This document shows positions 1 through 5,408 of a stretch of DNA of 6,701 nucleotides, in pieces. The first letter of the stretch is position 1. Each line of letters opens with the position of its first letter. The notes under the pieces were generated by a model. That model did not search any database, was not told the DNA's origin, and saw only the letters and a list, made by a program, of their open reading frames with translations. This DNA comes from an uncultured Lachnospiraceae bacterium (GTDB taxonomy: Bacteria; Bacillota_A; Clostridia; Lachnospirales; Lachnospiraceae): NCBI GenBank assembly GCA_947302185.1, contig CAMYVI010000140.1:1-6701 (forward strand), in the 5' to 3' direction. The position numbers were made by a program, and so were the translations under genes.

Positions 1-444
1 GGCAGCCTGAGCCCCCCAGCAAAGGTAGATAGTGGATGTAACATGCGTATTAATCCAGGCAAATATGCGGCAGATCTCATCCCAGTAATCTACTTCCTCG
101 AACTCATACAGCTCCACCGGTGCTCCGGTCACGATCATCCCGTCAAAATTCAGCTTCCTTATCTCATCGAATGTAACATAAAAAGTATCCAGATGGCTCT
201 TTGATGTATGGGTGGAATCATGAGATTTCATGCACATAAAAGTGCAGTCAATCTGCAGCGGAGTATTGGAAAGTTCCCTTAAAATCTGCAGTTCGGTTGC
301 TTCTTTCAAAGGCATGAGGTTTAAAATTAATATTTTTATAGGACGAATATCCTGATGAATCGCGCGATTCTCGTCCATTACGAAAATGTTTTCCTTCTCC
401 AGTATGGCGCGTACCGGCAGATCATTCGGCACTTTTATCGGCAT
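1..444 (-). CDS. metA: Homoserine O-acetyltransferase MetA, N-terminal 148 residues (cut by window edge)
   Basis: This gene product acylates the hydroxyl of L-homoserine, the first committed step of methionine biosynthesis in the cytoplasm. The window holds codons 1-148 of an enzyme usually about 300 residues long; the C-terminal half, with the remaining catalytic His and Glu, lies beyond the left edge. Visible family marks are the N-terminal [12 protein letters not shown] block, NLMPLK with Lys47, TGAPVE around residue 107, and CWGAQA with the catalytic nucleophile at exactly Cys142. Residue 111 is Glu. In the MetA family Glu111 goes with acetyl-CoA use and Gly111 with succinyl-CoA use, so I infer an acetyltransferase despite the old name homoserine O-succinyltransferase. 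The ATG start follows AGGAGG with an 8-nt spacer. The gene lies 165 bp downstream of ligA on the same strand. I see no promoter and no S-box or T-box leader in the gap. Confidence 0.95.
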   Translation of the reverse strand, partial: MPIKVPNDLPVRAILEKENIFVMDENRAIHQDIRPIKILILNLMPLKEATELQILRELSNTPLQIDCTFMCMKSHDSTHTSKSHLDTFYVTFDEIRKLNFDGMIVTGAPVELYEFEEVDYWDEICRIFAWINTHVTSTIYLCWGAQAA

Positions 445-609
445 AACACTTACCTCCTGTTATTATCTGTCTGAATCAGTCGATATCAGGCATTCTTTTC
501 ACCATCCTCTGATTCCGCATCAAGAACGCCTTTGTATCCCATGTCAGAGACAAGTTTCATTTTGCGCATTCATCTCACGACTTATGTCACGGGAATTCTG
601 CGTCAGAGA
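445..609 (-). repeat. metA leader with a two-unit dispersed structured repeat (locus 1)
   Basis: The ligA-metA gap carries a repeat element that occurs again before the rluF-like gene. The best-conserved part is a 37-bp core at 555-591, which matches 3616-3652 at 30 of 37 positions without gaps. The motif GTCAGAGA occurs at 543-550 and 602-609, exactly 59 bp apart, the same period as in locus 2. Read on the minus strand, the core folds as CGTGAC-ATAA-GTCGTG. A flanking stem pairs ATTC and CGC with GAAT and GCG. A second stem pairs CTCTGA with TCAGAG (minus-strand complements of 544-549 and 507-512). The element ends about 50-60 nt before the metA start. No rho-independent terminator for ligA is visible here, so read-through into metA is possible. 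Whether it is a leader RNA or only a parked repeat is not decided by the sequence. Confidence 0.6.
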
Positions 610-2652
610 TTAAACTTCATTTTCCGATGTCCGTAGCGTTTCAAGACTCTGCAGGAATTCTTCTTCCGTTATAATCGGAATTCCGAGTGACCGGGCTTTC
701 TTATTTTTAGAAGACTGGGACGCCGGATCGTTATTAATAAGAGCATATGTCTTTTTCGAAACGCTTCCGGCACATTTTCCTCCTCGCTGTTCGATAAAGA
801 CCACAAGCTCATTTCTGTTCTTAAAATGTGTAATATCACCTGTCACGGCATATGTTCTGCCGGCCAGTTCATCCGACCGTTCAATGCTGTCGTTTTCGAG
901 ACGCAGACCGGCTGCTCCGAGGCGTTCTATAAGCTCACGATTTTCTTCAGCTCCGAAGAATTCAAGAATGGAATCCGCAATCGTCTCCCCTATGTCCGGA
1001 ACTTCGAGCAGCTCTTCCCTTGTTGCATTCATCAGCTTTCGGAAAGAGCCGAAATAATTCATAATAGTTCTGGCCGACACCGTCCCTACATTATCGATTG
1101 CAAGACCGGCCAGAAGTCTCCACGGGTCATTTTCCTTTGACTTTTCAATCGCATCGAGAAGCTTGTCAGTACTCTTTGCGAGCCCGATCAATTTCTTTTC
1201 CAGCATGACGTCCCGATGTTCTTTGAGTGTATAGATATCACCGATATCGTTAATCAGTCCCTCGCGTACCAGTGTAAGAACGTTTTCCTGACCGAAGCCT
1301 TTGATATCCATTGCATTCCTGCCCACAAAATTAATGAGATGTCTCTCAAGCTGAGCCGGACAGCTCGGATTAATACATTTCTTGTCCGCCATGTTTTTTA
1401 TCTGTACAATCGGTCCGCCGCAGACCGGGCACACATCCGGAAGCTTGAAATCAGTAACGCCTTCGGGTCTTTTTTCCGGAACAGAGCATCTGATCTTTGG
1501 TATTATTTCACCCGATTTATAGACGATCACAGTATCTCCGATGCCTATATGGAGCGAGTTTATAAAATCCTGGTTATGGAGCGTGGCTCTTGAAACCGTT
1601 GTACCACAGAGCCGGATCGGATCGAATACTGCGGTCGGATTGACCCTTCCCGTCATACCGATTGAAATCTCGATATCACGAATGACAGACTCTTTCTCTT
1701 CCGGTGGATACTTATAGGCGATATGCCCCGCACTGTATTTGGATCCGGCCGGAAAATCATTTCTGTAAGCAGTCTGATCTATTTTAACAACAGCTCCGTC
1801 AATATCATACGGAAGGTTTCCCCGCATCTCGCCGATTTCGTCAATCGCCCTGATAATTTCATCATCCGTCTCACACAGTGTGCAGGGTACCGTTTTTACA
1901 CCTTCGGCAAGGAGGCGATTCAGCCCTTCGTAATGAGAGACCGTCAGATCCTGTGCGCCTTCCTGAACATTGAAGACGTAAAATGAGAGTCCTCTCTCCC
2001 GCGTCATTTCAGGGTCAAGCTGACGCAGCGTCCCTGCAGCACAGTTGCGCGGATTGGCAAAAGTCTTTCTGCCCGCAATCTCCTGTATCCTGTTCGTGCG
2101 GTCGAAATCCTCATGTTTCATGTAAACTTCGCCTCTGATTTCAAGATAACCGGTCATTCCGCTGAGTTTTTCCCGCACATCCGGAATAACTCGCGCATTT
2201 AGTGTCACATCTTCACCGATAAAACCATCGCCGCGTGTCTCGGCAAGCACAAGATTCCCGTCATCGTAGCGCAGAGTCATCGAAAGTCCGTCTATCTTAT
2301 GTTCAACGCAGAATTTCGCGTCCGGATGCATCGCCCGAACATCTTCTGCCCATGCGATAACTTCATTCTTGTCGAAAACATCCTGAATAGACAGCATGGG
2401 GACATTGTGAGTCACAGTCACTCCCGCTTCTCTCTTTACCGGAGCTCCGACAGTCTGAGTCGGAGAAGCTGAATCTACGAGTGCCGGATTATCCTTCTCC
2501 ATCTTTTTGATGCTGAGCATAAGCTGATCATATTCATAATCGAAAATAATCGGCTCGCCGTTCTCGTAAGCATCATTATATTTTCTTATTTTCTCCGTAA
2601 GTTCCTTATATTCTGTCAGGATTATCTCTTCTACCGGATTCTTCTTTGCCAT
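610..2652 (-). CDS. ligA: NAD-dependent DNA ligase LigA
   Basis: This gene encodes the NAD+-dependent ligase that seals nicks in replication and repair. The 680 residues are close to the family norm of about 670. Domain order is complete: an N-terminal NAD+-binding Ia region (about 5-70), the adenylation domain with EHKIDG holding the nucleotidyl Lys119, RGEVYM with Glu175, DGAVVK with Lys290 and YKYPPEE with Lys314, an OB fold (about 320-400), a zinc finger with Cys408, Cys411, Cys426 and Cys431, a helix-hairpin-helix region (about 440-590), and a C-terminal BRCT domain (about 593-680). I chose the ATG at 2652 because GAGGAG lies 6 nt upstream; an in-frame TTG at 2676 would overlap the upstream gene and has no good binding site. 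The start is 10 bp after the rluF-like stop codon, so the two genes are probably cotranscribed and perhaps translationally coupled. One oddity is Met in place of Arg in the usual GRTG of the OB fold. Confidence 0.97.
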   Translation of the reverse strand: MAKKNPVEEIILTEYKELTEKIRKYNDAYENGEPIIFDYEYDQLMLSIKKMEKDNPALVDSASPTQTVGAPVKREAGVTVTHNVPMLSIQDVFDKNEVIAWAEDVRAMHPDAKFCVEHKIDGLSMTLRYDDGNLVLAETRGDGFIGEDVTLNARVIPDVREKLSGMTGYLEIRGEVYMKHEDFDRTNRIQEIAGRKTFANPRNCAAGTLRQLDPEMTRERGLSFYVFNVQEGAQDLTVSHYEGLNRLLAEGVKTVPCTLCETDDEIIRAIDEIGEMRGNLPYDIDGAVVKIDQTAYRNDFPAGSKYSAGHIAYKYPPEEKESVIRDIEISIGMTGRVNPTAVFDPIRLCGTTVSRATLHNQDFINSLHIGIGDTVIVYKSGEIIPKIRCSVPEKRPEGVTDFKLPDVCPVCGGPIVQIKNMADKKCINPSCPAQLERHLINFVGRNAMDIKGFGQENVLTLVREGLINDIGDIYTLKEHRDVMLEKKLIGLAKSTDKLLDAIEKSKENDPWRLLAGLAIDNVGTVSARTIMNYFGSFRKLMNATREELLEVPDIGETIADSILEFFGAEENRELIERLGAAGLRLENDSIERSDELAGRTYAVTGDITHFKNRNELVVFIEQRGGKCAGSVSKKTYALINNDPASQSSKNKKARSLGIPIITEEEFLQSLETLRTSENEV

Positions 2653-2662
2653 AATACGCTCC

Positions 2663-3460
2663 TCACATGCCTGCAAGTCGTTTCAATTCGGCGATTTCCG
2701 ACTTTGTCAGAAAACGCTTCATTCCCGTCTTCAGATTTCCGAGTTCAAGATTCATGATCCGCGTCCTCTTAATCTCCATGGCGGTGTATCCGAGCACTGC
2801 GCACATGCGTCTGATCTGTCGGTTAAATCCCTGAGTCAGTATGATTCGAAATTCCCTCTTGCCTGTCTTCCATACCCTGCATGGCCTTGTAGTGACCGTT
2901 TTGCCGACAGGCTTGCCATCCGGACCTTTTTCGCCGGTCAAGTTACGATCGTCATCAAGAGTAATCGTTACGCCTCTTCTCATGGCGTTAATGAAATCAT
3001 ATGTAATGAACTTATCTGTTCTTACAACATATTCTTTCTCATGATAGTTTGAGGCTCTCATGATTCTATCGTTGAGTTCTCCGTCGTTTGTCAGCAGGAC
3101 CAATCCCGTCGAATCCCGGTCAAGACGTCCGGCATAAGATATATAATGCTGAAGTCCTACATAATCAATTATGTTTTCTTTTATTTTCCTGTCACCGGTA
3201 CAAATGATCCCCTTCGGCTTATTCAGCATCAGGTAAAGCTTTTCGTCTTCGTTCTCTTCTACAAGTCTGCCGTCAAAATAGACTTTATCGCCTTCCCGAT
3301 ATCTTGAACCGAGATCTGCTCTCTCCTCATTACCGTCAGACCTGACAATTGTCACCCGGCCTTCCCCGATATAGCGATCCGCCTCGCGGCGTGAGCAGAT
3401 ACCGCAGCCGCTGATATACTTATTCAGCCGTATTCCTTCATTATCCTTATTATTCATCAT
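2663..3460 (-). CDS. rluF: 23S rRNA pseudouridine synthase, RsuA family, RluF-like
   Basis: This gene encodes a pseudouridine synthase of the RsuA/RluB/RluE/RluF family, which isomerises specific uridines in rRNA. An S4 RNA-binding domain spans about residues 10-70 (RLNKYISGCGICSRREADR). The catalytic domain has LNKPKGI, the GRLDRDSTGL motif with catalytic Asp114, and GFNRQIRRMC followed by RTRIMN near the C terminus. The last two blocks resemble RluF, which in E. coli modifies U2604 of 23S rRNA, more than RsuA or RluB. The exact target here is inferred. Residues about 168-188 form a Gly/Lys-rich stretch that seems longer than in E. coli RluF. Two adjacent ATG codons follow GGGGAG: the first (3460) is spaced 4 nt and the second (3457) 7 nt, so the true start may be one codon later. 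A promoter lies about 55 bp upstream. The gene is first in an operon with ligA. Confidence 0.9.
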   Translation of the reverse strand: MMNNKDNEGIRLNKYISGCGICSRREADRYIGEGRVTIVRSDGNEERADLGSRYREGDKVYFDGRLVEENEDEKLYLMLNKPKGIICTGDRKIKENIIDYVGLQHYISYAGRLDRDSTGLVLLTNDGELNDRIMRASNYHEKEYVVRTDKFITYDFINAMRRGVTITLDDDRNLTGEKGPDGKPVGKTVTTRPCRVWKTGKREFRIILTQGFNRQIRRMCAVLGYTAMEIKRTRIMNLELGNLKTGMKRFLTKSEIAELKRLAGM

Positions 3461-3490
3461 GAAACTCCCCGTCCGTCATCATTAACGTCC

Positions 3491-3506
3491 TCTGTCAGAG
3501 ACAGAC
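3491..3506 (-). other. Small hairpin in the rluF 5' leader
   Basis: On the minus strand CTGTC-TCT-GACAG forms a short stem shortly after the predicted transcription start and about 30 nt before the Shine-Dalgarno site. It includes the GTCAGAGA octamer also found twice in the metA leader. It may be no more than a small 5' hairpin, and I see no regulatory logic attached to it. Confidence 0.3.
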
Positions 3507-3513
3507 TGAACTA

Positions 3514-3542
3514 ATGATAACATTTTGCAATTTGAAAAGCAA
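3514..3542 (-). promoter_or_regulatory. Predicted sigma-A promoter of the rluF-ligA operon
   Basis: On the minus strand there is a TTGCTT -35 box (3537-3542), a 17-bp spacer and a TATCAT -10 box (3514-3519) preceded by TG one base upstream, making an extended -10. The start of transcription should fall near 3507, leaving a leader of about 47 nt that includes the GGGGAG ribosome binding site. The -35 box is embedded in CATAAGTTGC, a decamer also found at the -35 region of the SH3b gene promoter. Confidence 0.6.
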
Positions 3543-3549
3543 CTTATGG

Positions 3550-3669
3550 TTGTTCACGCACTTCAAAGGATTCATCGAACGGTCTCAGTCACGAGTATTG
3601 CTCGATGAAGCCATATTTCACTTTGCGCGCGTATCTCATGACTTACGTCACGAATATTGCGCGATGAAG
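3550..3669 (-). repeat. Two-unit dispersed structured repeat (locus 2)
   Basis: Two units in tandem share 21 of 23 bases (3588-3610 and 3647-3669), offset by 59 bp. The distal unit holds the 37-bp core (3616-3652) shared with the metA leader. On the minus strand the core folds as CGTGAC-GTAA-GTCATG, a 6-bp stem closed by a GNRA-type loop, flanked by GCGC and TAT pairing with ATA and GCGC. The proximal unit has an 8-bp inverted repeat, TTCATCGA (3571-3578) and TCGATGAA (3602-3609). It lies between the terminator of the SH3b gene and the promoter of rluF, so unlike locus 1 it is not obviously inside a transcript. No convincing gene is present in this intergenic stretch. Confidence 0.65.
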
Positions 3670-3671
3670 AA

Positions 3672-3774
3672 TAAAAACGGGCTGCCGCATTGGCAGTGTT
3701 AGCACAACATACAGCAGGAACTTACAAATATCGTCTGCTATATGTTGAAGCTTCACACCTTAATGCGGCAGCCC
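3672..3774 (-). terminator. Nested-palindrome terminator-like element after the SH3b gene
   Basis: A perfect 13-bp outer stem pairs GGGCTGCCGCATT (3679-3691) with AATGCGGCAGCCC (3762-3774). Inside it a second 13-bp stem pairs CAACATACAGCAG (3705-3717) with CTGCTATATGTTG (3735-3747), with a single G-T wobble. On the minus strand the structure is followed by GTTTTTAT, which makes it a plausible rho-independent terminator for the SH3b gene that ends at 3799. A plain terminator would not need a loop of 70 nt with its own long hairpin, so it could also be a small palindromic repeat element or a structured RNA that took over the terminator role. Confidence 0.65.
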
Positions 3775-3798
3775 TTACATTTCGGTCTCATCTGATCT

Positions 3799-4941
3799 TT
3801 ACTGCATATTGACAAATCGTTTTCCGATGTATCCCTCTCCGCTCTCGGTGAGGACATGATACCATCCCTTATCTTCCTCAAGGACTGTGACGACATCTCC
3901 CTGTTCAACCACAGTCACTACTTCGGCATCGTTCGCAGGATTCTTTCTGACATTACATGTCTCAAGAATCACATATTCTCCCTCTCCGAGACCTTCCTGA
4001 ACTGCAGCCGCTTCCGCTGCCGCCTCAGCCTCCGCTTCAGCCTGCGCTGCCGCCTCAGCCTCCGCTTCAGCCTGCGCTGCCGCCTCAGCCTCTGCTGCAG
4101 CCTGAGCTTCTGCTTCCGCCTGTGCTGCAGCTTCTGCCTCCGCCTGAGCCGCTTCATCTTCGCTTTGAGGATCAGCATTCTCTGTCTCGGCAGGTGTGTT
4201 CTCCCCACTCTCAGAGACCGAAGAATTTCCGCTGCTGTCGGCAGGAACACCGGTCTCGGCTGCATCTGCCGCTGCGGCTTCCGTCTGAACTCTCTCGATC
4301 ACCGCAGCTATATCGGCTTCTTCGGACAGTGACTGAACATAGCTCTGTATTGCTGTATCTTCCGAAGCTTTAACGGAAATCTTATAGGCCTTTTCTGTCT
4401 CATTGTAGTTAAGGTAAAGCCATGAAAGCCCGGGATGAGAAATCGCCTGATCCGGATTCTGATACTTATATTCGACAAATGCGACAGCAGTCTTTCCGTC
4501 CCTCGTGAGGCCGTTCTTTGAGATCACCGTCATATCGGAGTACGCTGTCTCGGAAGTCTCGATAGCTGTTATATCCTCCTCCGAGAGCGCGTCGGTCAGA
4601 GCTCTGACCGTATCCGTACTTCTGGTATTAAGTGCGGTGTAATATGTATTTATGACCCCTGCTATACTTCTTACCGCGTAATCCGAGAGATTTCCGTCTT
4701 TTGTAACAAGCTCTCCCTCTTCTTTTTCGGGTACTTTCGTCGGGGTAGGCTTTGCTGCCGCTGATGTAACCTGTGAAGTATCGGGAACACTGTTCGTGGC
4801 AAGATCGACCGTCTGCGGACTGTCAGTTCTTTTAACTAATGCTCTGACTCCGAAAAAAATCCCCAGAACTACTACCAGAATTCCGAGAATCAGGGCAATG
4901 TAGCGCAGATTATCAGAAAGCCACTCTCTGAAATCGTCCAA
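3799..4941 (-). CDS. Membrane-anchored extracellular protein with Ala/Glu-rich repeat linker and C-terminal SH3b domain
   Basis: This is a 380-residue protein of unknown precise role. A short cytoplasmic N terminus precedes one hydrophobic segment (about 14-36, YIALILGILVVVLGIFFGV) followed by Arg/Lys residues. A Thr/Pro/Ser-rich stretch leads to a probable NTF2-like fold (about 83-215), then an acidic low-complexity region, an Ala/Glu/Gln linker (about 263-314) and an SH3b domain (about 322-380, CNVRKNP to GYIGKRFV). SH3b domains often bind peptidoglycan or other cell-wall ligands, so a wall-facing role is inferred. The topology could be either N-in with an outside body or the reverse; the positive charges after the segment leave this open. 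Translation seems to start at TTG, 6 nt after GGAGGG, with no better ATG nearby. The gene stands alone between its own promoter and a large hairpin terminator. Confidence 0.85.
   Translation of the reverse strand: MDDFREWLSDNLRYIALILGILVVVLGIFFGVRALVKRTDSPQTVDLATNSVPDTSQVTSAAAKPTPTKVPEKEEGELVTKDGNLSDYAVRSIAGVINTYYTALNTRSTDTVRALTDALSEEDITAIETSETAYSDMTVISKNGLTRDGKTAVAFVEYKYQNPDQAISHPGLSWLYLNYNETEKAYKISVKASEDTAIQSYVQSLSEEADIAAVIERVQTEAAAADAAETGVPADSSGNSSVSESGENTPAETENADPQSEDEAAQAEAEAAAQAEAEAQAAAEAEAAAQAEAEAEAAAQAEAEAEAAAEAAAVQEGLGEGEYVILETCNVRKNPANDAEVVTVVEQGDVVTVLEEDKGWYHVLTESGEGYIGKRFVNMQ
4016..4092. repeat. 30-bp tandem DNA repeat inside the SH3b gene linker
   Basis: The 30-bp blocks 4021-4050 and 4051-4080 are identical, and the period continues for 12 more bases on one side and 5 on the other, giving about 2.6 copies. 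Each unit encodes AEAEAEAAAQ. The flanking linker (to about 4150) has the same amino acid pattern with more varied codons, so the exact copies look recent. Since the unit is a multiple of three, copy-number change would lengthen or shorten the linker without breaking the frame. Confidence 0.9.
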
Positions 4942-4984
4942 AATAAACCCTCCTTTTTAACATGGGCATTGCAACGTCGAAATT

Positions 4985-5013
4985 ATCTTAGCATATGCCG
5001 GTTGTTTTTGCAA
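4985..5013 (-). promoter_or_regulatory. Predicted promoter of the SH3b protein gene
   Basis: On the minus strand TTGCAA (5008-5013) and TAAGAT (4985-4990) are separated by 17 bp, and a TG one base before the -10 makes it an extended -10 promoter. A perfect TTGACA lies 5 bp further upstream (5018-5023) but has no -10 box at a usable distance. The predicted start is about 38 nt before the TTG start codon. Confidence 0.6.
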
Positions 5014-5050
5014 CTTATGTCAATTCACACAATTTGTAAATGCCTTTAGA

Positions 5051-5090
5051 ATAGAAAAGACCGATTCCACATAGTCTGTGAATATCGGCC
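5051..5090 (-). terminator. Rho-independent terminator of the tRNA unit
   Basis: On the minus strand GGCCGAT-(A)-TTCACA pairs with TGTGGAATCGGTC, a 13-bp stem with a one-base bulge and a short loop, followed by TTTTCTATT. It begins 4 nt after the 3' end of tRNA-Arg and separates the tRNA unit from the SH3b gene promoter. Confidence 0.8.
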
Positions 5091-5094
5091 TCAA

Positions 5095-5166
5095 TGCGTC
5101 TGACAGGAGTCGAACCCGCGCACCTGGAACCGGAATCCAGTGCTCTATCCACTGAGCTACAGACGC
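5095..5166 (-). tRNA. tRNA-Arg(CCG)
   Basis: The 72-nt cloverleaf is complete. The acceptor stem is GCGTCTG with CAGACGC and discriminator A; the D stem is GCTC with GAGC; the anticodon stem CTGGA with TCCAG encloses TTCCGGT, giving anticodon CCG, which reads the Arg codon CGG. The T stem GCGGG with CCTGT (two G-U pairs) closes the loop TTCGACT. No 3' CCA is encoded. It is the second gene of a tRNA pair, 57 nt after tRNA-Ala, and ends at a terminator. Confidence 0.96.
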
Positions 5167-5171
5167 ATTTT

Positions 5172-5219
5172 CAGGAAGTCTTCCTGTAATTAACAGCCTG
5201 CCGGTAATCGACAGGCTGT
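5172..5219 (-). other. Two hairpins between tRNA-Ala and tRNA-Arg
   Basis: On the minus strand, right after tRNA-Ala, ACAGCCTGTCG pairs with CGGCAGGCTGT (5193-5219; 11 bp with one T-G pair, 5-nt loop ATTAC), followed by TTAATTA. A second palindrome, CAGGAAGACTTCCTG (5172-5186), precedes tRNA-Arg and is followed by AAAA. The first lacks a proper T-run, so it is a weak terminator at most. A role in processing the precursor or in partial attenuation of the second tRNA is an inference. Confidence 0.5.
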
Positions 5220-5223
5220 CGGA

Positions 5224-5295
5224 TGGAGATAATGAGATTCGAACTCACGGCCTTTCGGATGCGAACCGAACGCTCTCCCACTGAGCTATATCCCC
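5224..5295 (-). tRNA. tRNA-Ala(CGC)
   Basis: The 72-nt cloverleaf is complete. The acceptor stem GGGGATA with TATCTCC includes the G3-U70 wobble pair that is the main identity element of alanine tRNAs; the discriminator is A. The D stem is GCTC with GAGC; the anticodon stem TTCGG with CCGAA encloses TTCGCAT, giving anticodon CGC, which reads GCG. The T stem GTGAG with CTCAT closes TTCGAAT. No 3' CCA is encoded. It is the first gene of the tRNA unit and sits about 7 nt after the predicted transcription start. Confidence 0.96.
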
Positions 5296-5308
5296 ATGCA
5301 CAAGAGAT

Positions 5309-5337
5309 ATAATAACTCTTTTCGGGAGAATTGGCAA
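5309..5337 (-). promoter_or_regulatory. Predicted promoter of the tRNA-Ala/tRNA-Arg unit
   Basis: On the minus strand TTGCCA (5332-5337) and TATTAT (5309-5314) are separated by exactly 17 bp. The predicted start lies a few bases before the tRNA-Ala 5' end, as expected for a tRNA promoter with a very short leader. Confidence 0.7.
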
Positions 5338-5408
5338 GTGTATTTTTCTGACTTACAGCAAGAACGCACATTTCGAATCCCTGTAGATTGCCTTTTTATA
5401 CGGTCCTT

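Noticed and set aside
445..609. S-box or T-box riboswitch before metA
   Set aside because: A methionine-type leader was looked for, but no S-box core, T-box sequence or terminator/antiterminator pair is present.
386..613. Plus-strand 75-codon open frame
   Set aside because: It overlaps the well-supported metA start antisense and then runs through repeat locus 1, with no binding site.
3514..3702. Plus-strand 62-codon open frame across the repeat locus
   Set aside because: It consists of the dispersed repeat and the terminator arm, has no ribosome binding site, and its similarity to the plus-strand frame at 386-613 follows from the shared repeat.
3550..3774. CRISPR array or integron attC-like site
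   Set aside because: The 59-bp period recalls attC length, but there are only two diverged units, no repeat-spacer pattern, no integrase and no gene cassettes.
3857..4373. Three long overlapping open frames across the Ala/Glu-rich region, rich in Leu/Arg, Pro/Leu or Arg/Gln
   Set aside because: They are frame shadows of the GC-rich 30-bp repeats in the SH3b gene and have low-complexity composition and no ribosome binding sites.
5171..5371. Minus-strand 66-codon open frame
   Set aside because: It reads straight through tRNA-Ala and its promoter, a common annotation artefact.
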